A model generated the notes under the pieces. That model had not been told where the DNA came from and did no database searches. It saw only the letters and a list, made by a program, of their open reading frames with translations. Shown in pieces: positions 11,438 through 22,330 of a DNA stretch of 64,000 nt. Within the stretch, counting starts at the first letter, position 1, and every line of letters begins with the position of its first letter. Source of the DNA: Acanthococcus lagerstroemiae (taxonomy: Eukaryota; Arthropoda; Insecta; Hemiptera; Eriococcidae); NCBI GenBank assembly GCA_031841125.1, contig CM063110.1, positions 35,541,214 through 35,605,213 on the forward strand, in the 5' to 3' direction. The translations under genes were made by a program, and so were the position numbers.

Positions 11438-11449
11438 GGGGGGGAGTGA
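11438..11449 (+). other. Polypurine tract
   Basis: GGGGGGGAGTGA directly abuts the TG of the 3' LTR, the expected place for the plus-strand primer. It holds one T, so it is purine-rich rather than pure. Confidence 0.75.
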
Positions 11450-11829
11450 TGCGGTGCTTGCTGGCTCGTCACCGCTGATCTGCCTTCTTCCAGTGAACTA
11501 CCCGACCTGTACAAAAAATACCGTAATTCCAGCGACCTCATTCCTCTAGCAATAAAAACCACCCTTGTTCTCCTCATACAACTCGATTCCGTCCATCCGA
11601 TACAGGCAAAAAAAAAAGTAAAAAAAAAAAAAACCACAAAAATGTAAAGACATTGTTAGCTTCGCCGGTTCGCTCTCTCGATGTTGCGCGATCCCGAAGC
11701 CAGTTGACCGTACACCGCCGATTCGTAAATACAAAATCGTTTTCATCGCTCCAACTTCTTTTTTCATTTCGTTCGGACTTTTTTAATGGTATCGACTCGA
11801 CGCGGGGACTATACCGACAGCCCCCCGCA
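11450..11829 (+). repeat. 3' LTR of the Ty3 element
   Basis: This is the 380-bp partner of 6328-6708, differing by one missing C. It carries the same AATAAA (11551-11556) and the same LTR-borne ATG, which here opens into a short frame that ends in the flanking DNA. Confidence 0.95.
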
Positions 11830-11833
11830 CATT
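11830..11833. repeat. Target-site duplication, right (CATT)
   Basis: Matches 6324-6327. Confidence 0.85.
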
Positions 11834-11851
11834 TTTCATTTGTCTTTTTCG

Positions 11852-11852
<1 letters not shown>

Positions 11853-11887
<35 letters not shown>
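11853..11887. repeat. Poly(T) tract, 35 bases
   Basis: Uninterrupted T run shortly downstream of the 3' LTR. It could be the 3' tail of a minus-strand retroposed sequence, but no element body was recognised next to it. Confidence 0.8.
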
Positions 11888-12029
11888 CCTACATATTTTG
11901 CCAAATATACAAAAATTGTTCAAAGCACGGCCATTTTGCGTTTCATCCTTATAAAAAAAATTGACTCGTGTTAGAACGAGAAAAAAAAACTGGAAAAAAA
12001 GACCAAAAAACAAGTAACCGCTCTACTTA

Positions 12030-12274
12030 GAGGGACAGAGACGTACCGAAAAATCTTAAAAGTTTTTTCTAGGGGGGAGGGGTAAAATTGTTAAAGTCCC
12101 AACTGACTTAACTCAAACTTCTCAAGTATCAAAAATGTTTTGTATTGACTTAAAAAAAACAAAAAACTTTTATTTGTTGGATTTTTCCAACTGATCCATT
12201 TATTAAAATTTCCCATCTCTGGTGTGGAGGCTTGGAAGAAAGCCATTCCTGTGCCCCCCTTATTTTCGTCCCTG
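12030..12274 (-). mobile_element. hAT-type MITE, CAGGGACG family, copy 1 (reversed)
   Basis: Read on the minus strand, the segment starts CAGGGACGAAAATAAG and continues with phrases shared with 45287-45541, including GGCTT-x-CTTCCAAGCCT, TGGATCA-AGTTGGAAAAA and AGTTCAGTCAGTT-like runs. It ends near GTACGTCTCTGTCCC. No 8-bp duplication was found at this copy. A further related end, CGGTACGTCCCTGTCT, lies at 12396-12411 and suggests nesting or rearrangement. Confidence 0.6.
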
Positions 12275-12434
12275 TAAAAAACATAAAAGTACACGTACAA
12301 CTGTACAGTTTTCTCAACTTCCTGAAATGGTAAATTTTCCCCACTGCTGAGTGAAAAATTCCTGCCCGGAGGTAAGTTGCCCCCTCCCCCTGTCGGTACG
12401 TCCCTGTCTACTCAAGGAGGCTTCAAACTGCGAA

Positions 12435-12545
12435 GCTGCAGACTGCAGCCGCGCAGCTCTATGATCTATTATTGAACATTTTTCTTTTGACATTGATATT
12501 GATAATATAGATATCACTTGATTTTGATACTGATAATTATCGATA
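12435..12545. repeat. GCTGCAGACTGCAGC palindrome and GATATT-type repeat fragment
   Basis: A perfect 15-bp palindrome (12435-12449) followed by GCGCAGC recurs in variant form in the three-unit repeat at 61747-62192. It is followed by a short block of GATATTGATAAT-like sequence of the family seen at 2.3 and 24.6 kb. Confidence 0.45.
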
Positions 12546-13514
12546 TTGAATTTTCTTTATATTTGCGTTCTCTTCCAGTAACAATAGAACAGGATGGAAC
12601 AAGTCGGAACTCGTTCGGAGTTTTTTCAACTTTTCATGTAATGCAGATGCAACGTAAGTCCCGGAGTTATGTGGTTTCTGCGTTACACGTAAATTTCTCA
12701 GAGCTGCCACGTTGTTTATTCATCAGAGAAAATTCACATCTGTTCACCATAGCTGCGGCTATGGTGAAGGAACACTTTTCTGTAAAAGACCGATTTTCGA
12801 AATTTTGAGACCTACGTTGTTTCTGAATTAGGTGGTTCAAATATTTTAATTCATTTTTCGACATATGTGGCTGTTTATATGTATTGATATGCGTTCAGAA
12901 TGAAGTACTTTTGGACGATTTTGAAATTTTTGCTTCAAACTGGCTACTTGCGGATTACGTGAATCCGAGGGGAAAAATAATGAAAAGTGTTCCAATTTCG
13001 ATGGTTTGCTAAAATGAGCTAACTCACCATAGTCATATTTATATGTATAATTCATATTTCCGGTGTCAAAGTTCAAGATTTTGGGATTTGAAAAAAAATC
13101 AGCATTTAAAACCGATTAACTTTTGGCAAAAAATGTTCATATTTTAAATAAGTCAAATGTTATATTATTAGATATCGAATGTTGACAAAAATGTGTCTGG
13201 AAAGGAATGTATTGTACATTTTACCATCCGGATCGAAATGAATGAAATGTTTCTGTGTGTAAGCGAATGAAATGAGCTTGAGATTAAAATCCGTCAAGAA
13301 ATTAACATTTGACACCGGTCTTTTTTCTGATCTTTTTTGAAATTGCTGTGGGTCAACATTGGCTGACCTTCGACAAAATTTTACCTGAGAAAAGTGAAAG
13401 TAAAAGGTTGAAATTTATTATTAATCACGATCTTCGGAGTTCGATACTAATATGAGGGCAGCAGGGGCAATTTGAAAAAAGTAGATTAACATTTGGCCCT
13501 TTACCTTATGCGAA
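12546..13514. other. Unassigned AT-rich sequence, no gene seen
   Basis: Only short frames on either strand, and no repeat boundary or protein motif recognised. Confidence 0.5.
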
Positions 13515-13905
13515 AACATTCGTTTCCAATATAAGGCAATATGGATATCAAAACGCAGGGTTTTTCAGCTAAATCGAATGGAACAGATGCCTGACTCGAT
13601 AAATGAACAACCTAAATAAAACTGAAAAAGAATACAAGTTAGAACGTTGCTATTTAGAGCTAGCAGTGCTAGGCCACTTGACAGCACTAGTGTCCATAAA
13701 TCAAACCTGCTTCAAGCTTGCAACATGCAGTAGGTATTTCAGTTATATGTGGTAAAAACAAGAAAAATGGCCAAATATGCACAACCAAGTTGGGCTCATT
13801 TTACTTGAAATTTCACGAATCGTTAAGAGAATGTGGATATGCGCAGAAATTATCAATAGGACAAACATGCTGATGCATGAAAAAACTTGCACTAGTTATC
13901 AATAA
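13515..13905 (+). repeat. Dispersed repeat R1, copy 1
   Basis: Shares a long series of phrases in the same order with 25475-25940, for example GGTATCAAAACGCAG-like, TTTTTCAGCTAAATC, CCATAAATCAAACCTGCTTC and AAGAAAAATGGCCAAATATG. Type unknown: no termini, target duplication or coding frame was identified. Confidence 0.7.
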
Positions 13906-14604
13906 TTTTTTGTTGGTGGTTGTAGTTAGTGCCAACTTCTTTTACTATGTTCGTTTCTTTTTTCTTGTCATTACTGTCTTACGGTCTTATGATTGTTTTG
14001 TGACAGTAGTTGTGCGGAACTACCATTTTCTGTTTATGGTAGTGGTATTAGTGTAGTATTATTCTGTTCATGTGTGTTGGCTTTTGGAAATGATGATTTA
14101 ATTATTGTTCACTTGAATTGTCAAGTGCTGGTGACTTATTGTTTTGACTTCTTTTTCTATAGTGAATTTGCTGTTGCAGTTTAGTTTAGTTATTTTTTTC
14201 TGTAAGGTATTAGTTTAGTTGTGTGTCAGTTCTGGTCCATTAGGGTGGCCTTTATTTACGCCTGGTGAAAAATTTATTTTCAGTTTGACCACTCCGTAGA
14301 TCAGTTCCGTTGGTTGGAAAAACATTTTCTGCACAATATGAGCGAACTCGGAAAAAGACAACCAGTGCTGCAATGCTGCAAGAGAGAAAAATTGTTGTGG
14401 GAACTAACATTGGTTTTTGGAATTTGAGCTTCAGTTGCTAAGAGAGCATCACCGTGTGAGCGTAAAAATTATTTTATATCTCAGATGAAGGTTTTAAAAG
14501 TTTTTGAATTCATTTCATGGGTTATTTTCTCCTCCCTTAAACTATCCAAGCTTCACAGGGGCCAATTTTCAGTTACTCTAATTTTCTTCAATTTTTGAGT
14601 TCTT
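13906..14604. other. Unassigned T/G-rich sequence
   Basis: The plus strand is rich in T and G at 13910-14270. Minus-strand frames were checked for retroelement motifs without success. Confidence 0.4.
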
Positions 14605-15810
14605 TACATTGTAAGAAAGGTTGGTCTTCTCGAATTTAATTTAGTGCTTTATGAGTACAGCTGTGTGCTCGTCGGTAGAATTCACTTGCTTAAGAACTAG
14701 CTTATGAAAAAAAAAAAAAAAAAAAAGTCACAGGTTAGATACGAAACTGCATTATATCACCCTTGTACTCGGTACTGGAAACGTGACTTGAACAAAATGG
14801 TCTAGGAATGGGGAAGAATGCGATCGTTTTACAAAAAACTCCGTATTAGTTAAGAAAGGAGAAGGGAATAATCTTTGGTAAAAGCGAGCGAGAACTTTCT
14901 AGATGACACTAAGTCTGTCATTATATAATTTGGCTGTGTTTGGTAACAGTTCTTATTTTGGGTTCAGTTTGGTGCGATTTCGCGTTGTGTTGTAGTATGT
15001 GCCGATTTGAGAATCCGGTGAGTTTCACTGAGCATTTATTGTCCTTTGAATACCGTAGGTTACGAACTAATACATATAGTTATGTGCGTGTACTTAGAAC
15101 TGAGAAGCAGTCTGACGCGAAAGAGAAACGAACAAAGCAGAGTGAGCGAATCGGGTGTGATGTTCGCTAGATAGGGTTTCACTTCAGTAAGGCTTCGGTA
15201 GTCTGCATGGTCAGATAGTGAGTACTACAGGGGAAGTGTCTCGGAGTTCAGCTCAAGCACCCGCTACAGTCCTGTAGCCAACGGAAGTTGGGGGCGAACA
15301 GTTGTCTTGTGGTTGTCGAAGGTGGGCACTAGGGGGGCAGTCCTGCGAGTCAGTGAATCACGATAGGAGTTAGGGTGCGTCAGACAGACTTGATTCACTT
15401 GTCTAGGAACACCACAGTGGAGGGTAGTGCCCTCCAGAACCTTTGGCCAGTGTAGTAGCACTGTGGGCTGCGGCCTCGTCAGGGAGTACTGTGTCACGGA
15501 GGTAGGAAGTATCCGGTTGACGGCTTGAGTCGGGTGCTAGCCTCCATTGCACATCACAGCCAGCGTTGATGCGTCAACGTTGGGGGTGGTCTACTGGCAT
15601 GCATTGATGTCGCTAAGGGCGAGTGATCGGTAGGACTACCTGGGCATGCTCTTGCGCGGCACTGGAGGGATTGGAACCTGTACGGCCCCACACTATCGGG
15701 GACATCGCGTTGCGCCTTAAGTTAGCTATTGTCCAGATGGGCCAGATTTGTACCTGGTGTGAATGTCCAGGAACTGGAAACCTGAGTTTTGAGATGCGTC
15801 ATAACTGACT
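14605..15810 (+). repeat. Dispersed GC-rich repeat R2, copy A
   Basis: Pairs with 22331-23105 in the same orientation. Shared anchors in order: GTAAGAAAGGTTGGTCTT, TACAGCTGTGTGCTCG, GTGTCTCGGAGTTCA, CACAGCCAGCGTTGATGCG, and a CATAACTAACTG-like end. Copy A holds about 460 bases (roughly 14770-15235) absent from copy B. An A20 run lies at 14707-14726. Part of a minus-strand frame (15497-15264) is recognisably shared with copy B. Element class unknown. Confidence 0.7.
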
Positions 15811-18001
15811 GTGATTATGCGAGATCAGGTGTATGATCTTAGATATGATATCTTAGCAGTTGGGATAGGTGAACAAGAGTGCTCACCTTTTGGTTTTTAC
15901 AGTGTATCAGGTTGAACGAACTATTCTGGATCCTGCTGGCTAAACCAGTACGTTGGCCTACTCATCCTGACGTGAGTTAGGATAATTAATGTCATTATTT
16001 AGGTTTTCAAAAGAAAAAATCGAAATTTCTCAAAGAATTTTCTTCTACATTCTATAACATTAATAGTTATGTCTTTTGAATCACTGAGTCCATTTTTTTT
16101 CTCCGCTCATCTCAACTCTTTAGGCTTCACTAGTAGCTAGTCTCTAGTTACTCCAATTTTTTCGACTTTCAAATTATTTTTATCGATGGTAGCTAAAAAT
16201 CCCGTTTCAAAGGTAAATGTCCTCCTCCCCTTTATCTTTCGAGGAACCCTAGAAAACGAACCTTCAATTAGTTCAATTTCCCAGTTTTCCAAGTTCTTTG
16301 CGTCGCTGAAGCCGTTTTAGGGGTCTTTTTCTCTCCCCTCACTCTTGAGGCTCCTTAGGATCTAATATTATATTTTCATCAGTTTACTTCACAATTGCAA
16401 TCATGATTCCTATCGTGAAATTGAGAAACTTAGAATACTGTTCGCTGATTGGCTACGTCTTCAAAATAAATGAATTCAAAAGTGAATGCAGTATGGTATT
16501 TTGTTCGCAAAACTCTCTGAAAAAACATAAAAGCTTGTCCATATTTACGTTCTGCCGACTGACGTGGAAAATACCTACTCAATGATACAGCAATTTTTTA
16601 TGCAAGCAGGAAATAAAAAAGAAAGGAAAACAGTCAACGAATTAACGTTTTATCTGATTTATCGATTATTTGTCTAAAATGCCAACAACTAAATGATTGT
16701 ATTTGCCGAAAAATGGTGACAACTAAGTTGCAGAAGTTGCCAAAATATGCCGTTTCCAAAGATTGTTCGTAGAGTGGTGTCACATCTTCCTCCACGGTCC
16801 ACCCCAATCTTGAACACGCCCTAGTACCCTTATGTAGGTATATGGGACTTTTATAAATATGTTCTGTAACTGATTGCAGCTGTTCTCATACCCACGTGTA
16901 TTTCCACCACGATAAAATCACGAAAATGCACTCCTCACCAAGCATTTAATGAACATGAAATCGAATAATCGACCGAAGATATTTCTGATGAAGCTTCCTC
17001 AATTCACTCAAAAGTATCGACGAGACTTCAATAAAAAAACTAGAAATGATTGCATGAAATTACAAACATGTTACAGTCAATATTAAGATAATATATTCTT
17101 CAAAATGTAGTTCTACGCCATTTAATTCTCCCCTGCTAAAAATTACGAACAGACTCAAATCGTGACCAGGAAGAAAGTGCGAATTTTCGGTGCATTTTTG
17201 GTAAATTATCCTAACGAGCCTTTCACCAGCTCAAATATTTCACGCTGTCGTTTTTTCTCCACTTTGAAACCAAGACACGATAATTTGAAAAAGTTCGCCG
17301 TGAAGCTATATCGATCACAATTTACACTGTAAATAATAATGACCGGCCCAAGATAAGTTGAAATTGAATCCGGAAGTGTGGGAAACCTTTATCCTATTCT
17401 GAGAGGGTTAGCTTTGGAGCCGCAAAATTAACACAGTTAACGAAACAGCAAAGTTGCTAACTAAAGAAGACACGTTATTTAAAAACTCAATTTCGACCTT
17501 CACCAGGCAGCATAAGTATTAAGACGTACGGAAGTATATAAAAAAGTAAAAAAAAAACCTCAAACTTCGGAGGTCAGGTTGTAATAGTGTCTGACGCGAA
17601 ATCATTATTTCATTATTCCATCAACGTGAACTTCCGACAAAATGTGAAACTTCGATTCCGGCCTCGAGCGAACAAAATCGCTTCGAATAATGTTCGTAAT
17701 TCGGGGTACCGCGTTACGAAATTTTCTTTTTCTGGTTTAATCTTTTCCATTGGGAAATACGTGTTTAAGTATTCGTCACACGTGTTCCTTTGATAAGGGA
17801 TTCTTTGACTCCGAGAAAGCTACAGATTCTAGTTTCGCATTTGTTTTTGTCAATTCTAAAACTTTATTCTTTGTTTCCTTACCTCCTCTCAGTTTCACCT
17901 TCGCGTTGATGATCAATTAAGGTGGCGCTTAAATTATATCAAAATGAATCTGTACAGCTTCCTATTACCATTTTCTGGCAAATAAGATTTTTTATTTTCT
18001 C
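15811..18001. other. Unassigned sequence, no gene seen
   Basis: No exon, RNA gene or repeat boundary recognised. Parts such as 17140-17800 are CpG-containing and look non-repetitive. Confidence 0.45.
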
Positions 18002-18144
18002 GGAACCGTTTGGTTGTAGCATATAATATGTATCTCATAGTGTTCCGTTTGGGGTACACCCTGCAATTCTCAGTTGGGCAACTTGAGATATCACCCTGTA
18101 TAGTAGTTTGCCTGCCCTCACAATTGTAGGTGGAAGATATTATG
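18002..18144 (+). repeat. LINE 3'-UTR-like repeat, upstream copy
   Basis: A segment starting GGAACCGTTTGGTTGTAGC and ending near GATATTATGG matches 18871-19013 over its length, including AGTTGGGCAACTTGAG and TAGTTTGCCTGCCCTCAC. The downstream copy directly follows the C-terminal coding remnant of a LINE, so both are best read as 3' ends of one LINE family in tandem. Confidence 0.6.
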
Positions 18145-18368
18145 GAGAAGAAAAAGTGTGGAAGTTGGTCGACAAAGGAAGTAAGGAAAGCTTTTAGCTG
18201 TGGCACACCAATGCTACCCAAAATAATTAGTGAGAAGGGAAGTGCTACATGTAGTAGAGAAGGTATTGTACGTAGCACCTGAGTTCTACAAAAAAGAGTA
18301 CAGTGATGTTAGATCTGTTCCAACATGTGGTGGTAGCGCCCTAAAACCTGGGAGGCGTATACGAAAGA

Positions 18369-18835
18369 TAATGACGAGATTCCAGAAATGTTGAAAGTTG
18401 AAACCCTAATAATTGTGAAAAATCTGAAAATAGGGAAGGTACTCGGACCCTACAAAATAGATAACGAAACATTAAAATTCCTGGCGGAGGCCGTAGCTCC
18501 TCCTTCAATGGAAATATTTAATAAAATTTTGTGGAAAAATACCACACCTTCGCAGTGGCATACAGCTGAAATAATATTGCTTCACAAAAAAGAAGACGGA
18601 CTGCCGGATTGCCGGCGGTCCACAGAAGGGTAATAATAAATAGGGATATGTTGCCAGTCTGAACACTACGGCAAGAAGAAAAAATGAGGCTGCCCTCAAT
18701 CCGCTGGCGAGACGAGATCATTATCATTGCAGGTGTAGGAATGAGGTGGATCGAGGTTGCCTAGAATAGGAAAGGTTGGAGAAGGGCGATTGAACCAATG
18801 ACCAAAATTGGATCGATTAATTAGGCTTGATTGGC
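18369..18835 (+). pseudogene. Internally deleted LINE ORF2 (RTE/Craft-type RT) remnant
   Basis: The first part (18369-18615) encodes an RT N-terminal stretch with L-G-P-Y-K-I-D-N-E, A-V-A-P-P, F-N-K-I-L and T-P-S-Q-W-H-T-A-E-I-I-L-L-H-K-K, matching the 'APGPDGI..PSQW..A.I.L.HKKG' region of insect RTE-like and related LINEs. The next part (about 18680-18835) encodes R-W-R-D-E-I and N-R-K-G-W-R-R-A-I-E, matching the ORF2 C-terminus ('TRWADE...RxxWRxxEEA'). The catalytic core between them, including YADD, is missing, and stops and frame changes are present. A 3'-UTR-like repeat follows at 18871. Non-functional. Confidence 0.75.
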
Positions 18836-18870
18836 CGTTAACCCAGGTTGAAAATATAATAAATTCCCCA

Positions 18871-19013
18871 GGAACCGTTTGGTTGTAGCAAATATCTCAT
18901 GCAGGGTGTTCAGTTGAAGGTGCACCATTCTGCAGTCTTCAGTTGGGCAACTTGAGCTATCAACCTGTATGGTAGTTTGCCTGCCCTCACGATTATAGGT
19001 AGAGGATATTATG
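18871..19013 (+). repeat. LINE 3'-UTR-like repeat, downstream copy
   Basis: Partner of 18002-18144, lying about 35 bases after the LINE C-terminal remnant in the same orientation. Confidence 0.6.
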
Positions 19014-19116
19014 ATTTATCGAAGTTATAATTTCTCTTCGTCGAGTTGATAGAGTTAGAAAATGTATGTAAACAGACGACTGTGATAAGTAAAAGTGCGT
19101 GTTCCAGACAAGCTAA

Positions 19117-19391
19117 CAAGGTGTCTACCAGTCATATAAGTCATGTAAGTCATCTAAAGTCATATTTTTTCGCTGTAGGTCATCTAAAATATTTTTACAC
19201 TGTATTAATTAGTTAAAGAAAAAGTAACTGCTTAAGCCAAAATATCATAAATTTATTGCGCAGAAATATCAGCTAATGAGTAAATAGTCAGCGACGATCA
19301 GAGCGAGCAATAATTTTTTGAGGCTACTAAAAATTGGATAAAGGTCATATAAAGTCATCTTTTATTACTCGTAGATTCTGTAGACACTCTG
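19117..19391. mobile_element. Putative short inverted-repeat element
   Basis: The left end CAAGGTGTCTAC and the reverse complement of the right end, CAGAGTGTCTAC, agree at 10 of 12 positions. GTCAT-rich repeats (AAAGTCATCT-like) lie inside both ends. The termini resemble hAT-type MITEs, but no 8-bp duplication is visible. Confidence 0.4.
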
Positions 19392-20060
19392 GGAAATCAT
19401 GGATTTCATGTATTATTGGTGCTGGAAAAAATAGACCCGGAAGTTTTGTTGAGAAGATGTCATCAAAAAGTACCCGAATTTAGAGTTAAAAAATTGTAGT
19501 TAATTTTTTAAAAATAACTATTGAAAAATGTGTTACAAGGACTCCTTTCAAAAAATGAGAGGTATGATGGGAATGCCCTCTGAAATACGGTATGCAGAGA
19601 TGCTCGCAGAACAGCTTTATAATTGGGGTAAAATGTTGAATTTGAAGGGAAAAAAATCTGTTATTTATTAAATTTAGAGTGATATCAGGTTTCGGATATT
19701 TTAGAGGAATGAATTCGATCGATAGATTTCGGTTCAAATACTCCTACTACCCCGAGGAGATGTCGGTGGCGCACTTAGCCAAGAGCCGAAGGCTGTTTTG
19801 GTATTTGTAAGTATGTACCTGACCAACTTCCAATTATACTCGTTTTACTGATCCTCTTACCATTTTATTCGTGCTGGTTAAAAGCAGGAATGCTGTGGGT
19901 TCCAACTGTAAAAGAATAAGCAAGACCCTTTTACAGTTTTCTGCGGGGTAGACGTGGGGGTCAAAATAAGTAAAATTTTGCACGCCACAAGGCTCTACTT
20001 AATTAGATGATTTTTGTCATTTTGAAAGTCAATTATGAGGAAACGATAAGTGGAAGGGCC
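19392..20060. other. Unassigned sequence, no gene seen
   Basis: No coding or repeat signal recognised between the two inverted-repeat elements. Confidence 0.5.
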
Positions 20061-20068
20061 ATTTAAAC

Positions 20069-20740
20069 CAGTGTTGTTCCTTGACGCGTTAAATAACTTT
20101 TTTGACATTGCATGTCAAATAACGTAAAATAATGAAAATTTACGGTCGAAAAATTCTACTGTCAAATAACTGTTAAAAAACGTTCGATTATAATTTTCAT
20201 CGTTGAAACTGAATGTTTTGTTATCATATGAAATTCAGCTCTCAAAAGCTTTACCAAGTTAATTTATTTTTGAAAACTGTAGAAATATTGAATAATCAAA
20301 AATGAAGGAGTATGGGGCGGCCAAAGGGCAGCTTTGGCCTCATAAAAGGCTTTCAGTGTGCAAGTAGCGTTAAAAAATCGCAAGCAATTTGCGAGAACTG
20401 TTTTAGAATTCAGGCGAATACAAGCAAGAAATGATTGGCAGATCATAGATAAGTATTTTACTAACTCCAATTGTAATTACCTAATCTCTATGATTGATAA
20501 CACACATAATCTACATCTTGAAGTGTTTTGACTTTGGTGATAAAGTGATTTATTAGTGATTTGTGATTCCAAACGAAATGATAATTAACGTTTAATACAT
20601 GAGCAATAATTACTCAGCTTTCTCGGTTTTCATTTTTCTCTTTCAAGGAATATAATGTCAAAAAATTGTCAAATAATTCATTTTTTGACATGTGTAATTT
20701 TACGGTAAAATAGCCTGAGTTATTTGACGGAATAACGCTG
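20069..20740. mobile_element. Non-autonomous hAT element
   Basis: The left terminus CAGTGTTGTTCC and the reverse complement of the right terminus, CAGCGTTATTCC, agree at 10 of 12 positions. They are flanked by ATTTAAAC (20061-20068) and ATTGAAAC (20741-20748), an 8-bp duplication with one mismatch. An 8-bp duplication plus CAG termini is diagnostic for hAT. Subterminal TCAAATAAC motifs recur near both ends. No transposase frame is present in the 672 bp. Confidence 0.8.
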
Positions 20741-20748
20741 ATTGAAAC

Positions 20749-22330
20749 TAAGAATTAGCGTGAAAAATCAGCCTAGGAAAGTTCGCTTGCTGTATCTGGA
20801 GATAACGTCTTCGCTGACAATTCCTTATGTAAATCCTGTGATAAAATTCAAAGCCCCGGGGCAGATCTGAAAATTTGATGCCATTATTTTCATAAAATCA
20901 GGGAAAACTTTGGGGGTTGCCAGGTCAAATTTTGAAATTCCTTAAAATCAGAAAAACCCTAACACGTACCTGCTAATCTCTCAACAATTTATATCATTTC
21001 ATTTTCAATTCTCGCGGCCCCCAAAAACAGGGAGAACGAAATCGGAAAAACGACAGAAAATAGCTAGCTTCATCTTTCACGGTCTCTAAAGTTCGAAAAA
21101 AAGCAAAAAAAAAAAAAAAACAATCTATAAGACTCCTTTCAGAAAAATGGCGCGACTGCTTCTAACTAAACACATTTTTCGTCTGCCATGAACACGAATT
21201 GGAGATGTTGGGCCCCTGTCCTGCCTTCGGATTCGAAGGTGAAATCACACAGCTCATGAAATCCTTCTCTCCTGGAAACAGTAAGCGATTTCGAAGAAAG
21301 CAGAAAATTTCTCATTACTCGCAAAAGTAAGTTTTCGCGGAAAACTGCAAAACCATGGAGACGAATCGTGAAAACTGCCTGAAGGGTGCGAAATGCGGGA
21401 ACGTCTGTTGCTTCCCAAAACGAAAAGGGTATCGTTGGCATTCGGGGAAAGTCGAAACGCGTCTTGCCCTCTAATATTTTTACACACGGTAATAAACATT
21501 GCCGAATTAAAGTTTCTCTCTTCACCATTTATATTTTCTTTTCTCCGGGTCGACGTATGGCACGTACTCGGTGCGTGCTAGGTTGTAAAATTTGTCGTAA
21601 AGAAGCTTCTGTTGCTACTGCCTTATATAAATTATCTATACAGGAAAGGTTGAAACGAATTTCCAGTACCTGGATAAACGAGATGACAGTTTCGATCGCT
21701 GATTATCGTAAAAAGTCAATTTAATTCATCGACTCGGCGTTTACGTTTTGTTATACGATTTCTCCACTCGCAGCGGGTGAAGGCTGTTCGTTCTCAATTC
21801 CAGTGTAATTAATTGGCCCTTCTGTCCATTTTGCACCTGTAATTCTAGATAACGTTGGAGTATTGTCTTTTGTCAAAACGAGGAAACTACGGGATACCTT
21901 CACACTTCGATAATAATCAATTCCGTGTTTACTCGGAGTCGGGATGCTGTATTCAAAACAAACGTAACCCGTTAAATAGTTGGAATGGAAAGTCGTGTCG
22001 CACCTAAAAGCCAGCTTCTCTTATAGTTTTAAGATGTGCGTGGAGACCTTTTCAGCACGGAAGAAGGAGCCTTCGTACCGCTGAGTAAATATCGCAGCTC
22101 AGAGATGGCTACCCGTAACCGTTCCCTCGCCCTTTGATATACCGTTGCCGCAGTTCAACCTAAAAAATCACGTTTCGAGGTAACAGTATTTGAAATCTTA
22201 TGACAGCACTCAGACGTAGTATTTACCATTTCCATTTGGTAAGGGTAATTTTTTATTTACTTTGTGTATCACTTCAATAGAAAATGGTTCTCTACTTTAC
22301 CTTATCAGTCTGCGTCGAAAGCTACATATG
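20749..22330. other. Unassigned sequence, no gene seen
   Basis: 21140-22150 is CpG-containing and looks non-repetitive. Open frames up to 120 residues overlap on both strands without a recognisable domain or splice context. Confidence 0.45.

Larger units (their letters stand above)
6328..11829 (+). mobile_element. Intact Ty3/gypsy LTR retrotransposon, CsRn1/Kabuki-like
   Basis: The 5.5-kb element has 381/380-bp LTRs beginning TGCGG and ending CCGCA, CATT target duplications, a primer-binding site 3 nt after the 5' LTR, gag and pol ORFs joined by a -1 frameshift signal, and a purine tract abutting the 3' LTR. Domain order is Gag, PR, RT, RNase H, IN, which defines Ty3/gypsy (Metaviridae) rather than Copia. 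There is no chromodomain and no env. A tRNA-Trp-type primer site together with a Cys-His-Cys-Cys Gag finger is typical, as I recall, of the CsRn1/Kabuki clade. LTRs that differ by a single base and unbroken ORFs indicate a very recent insertion that may still be competent. Confidence 0.95.

Noticed and set aside
11092..11478. 128-residue hydrophobic open frame between pol and the 3' LTR, possible env
   Set aside because: The hydrophobicity follows from T-rich sequence. There is no signal peptide, cysteine pattern or fusion motif, and the frame runs into the LTR.
13906..14270. Second GIY-YIG or retroelement relic in T/G-rich sequence
   Set aside because: All three minus-strand frames were read and no ordered motif set was found.
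18002..19013. A short LTR element bounded by the two 143-bp repeats
   Set aside because: The repeats lack TG...CA ends, primer site or target duplications, and the interior is LINE sequence. 3'-UTR copies explain them better.
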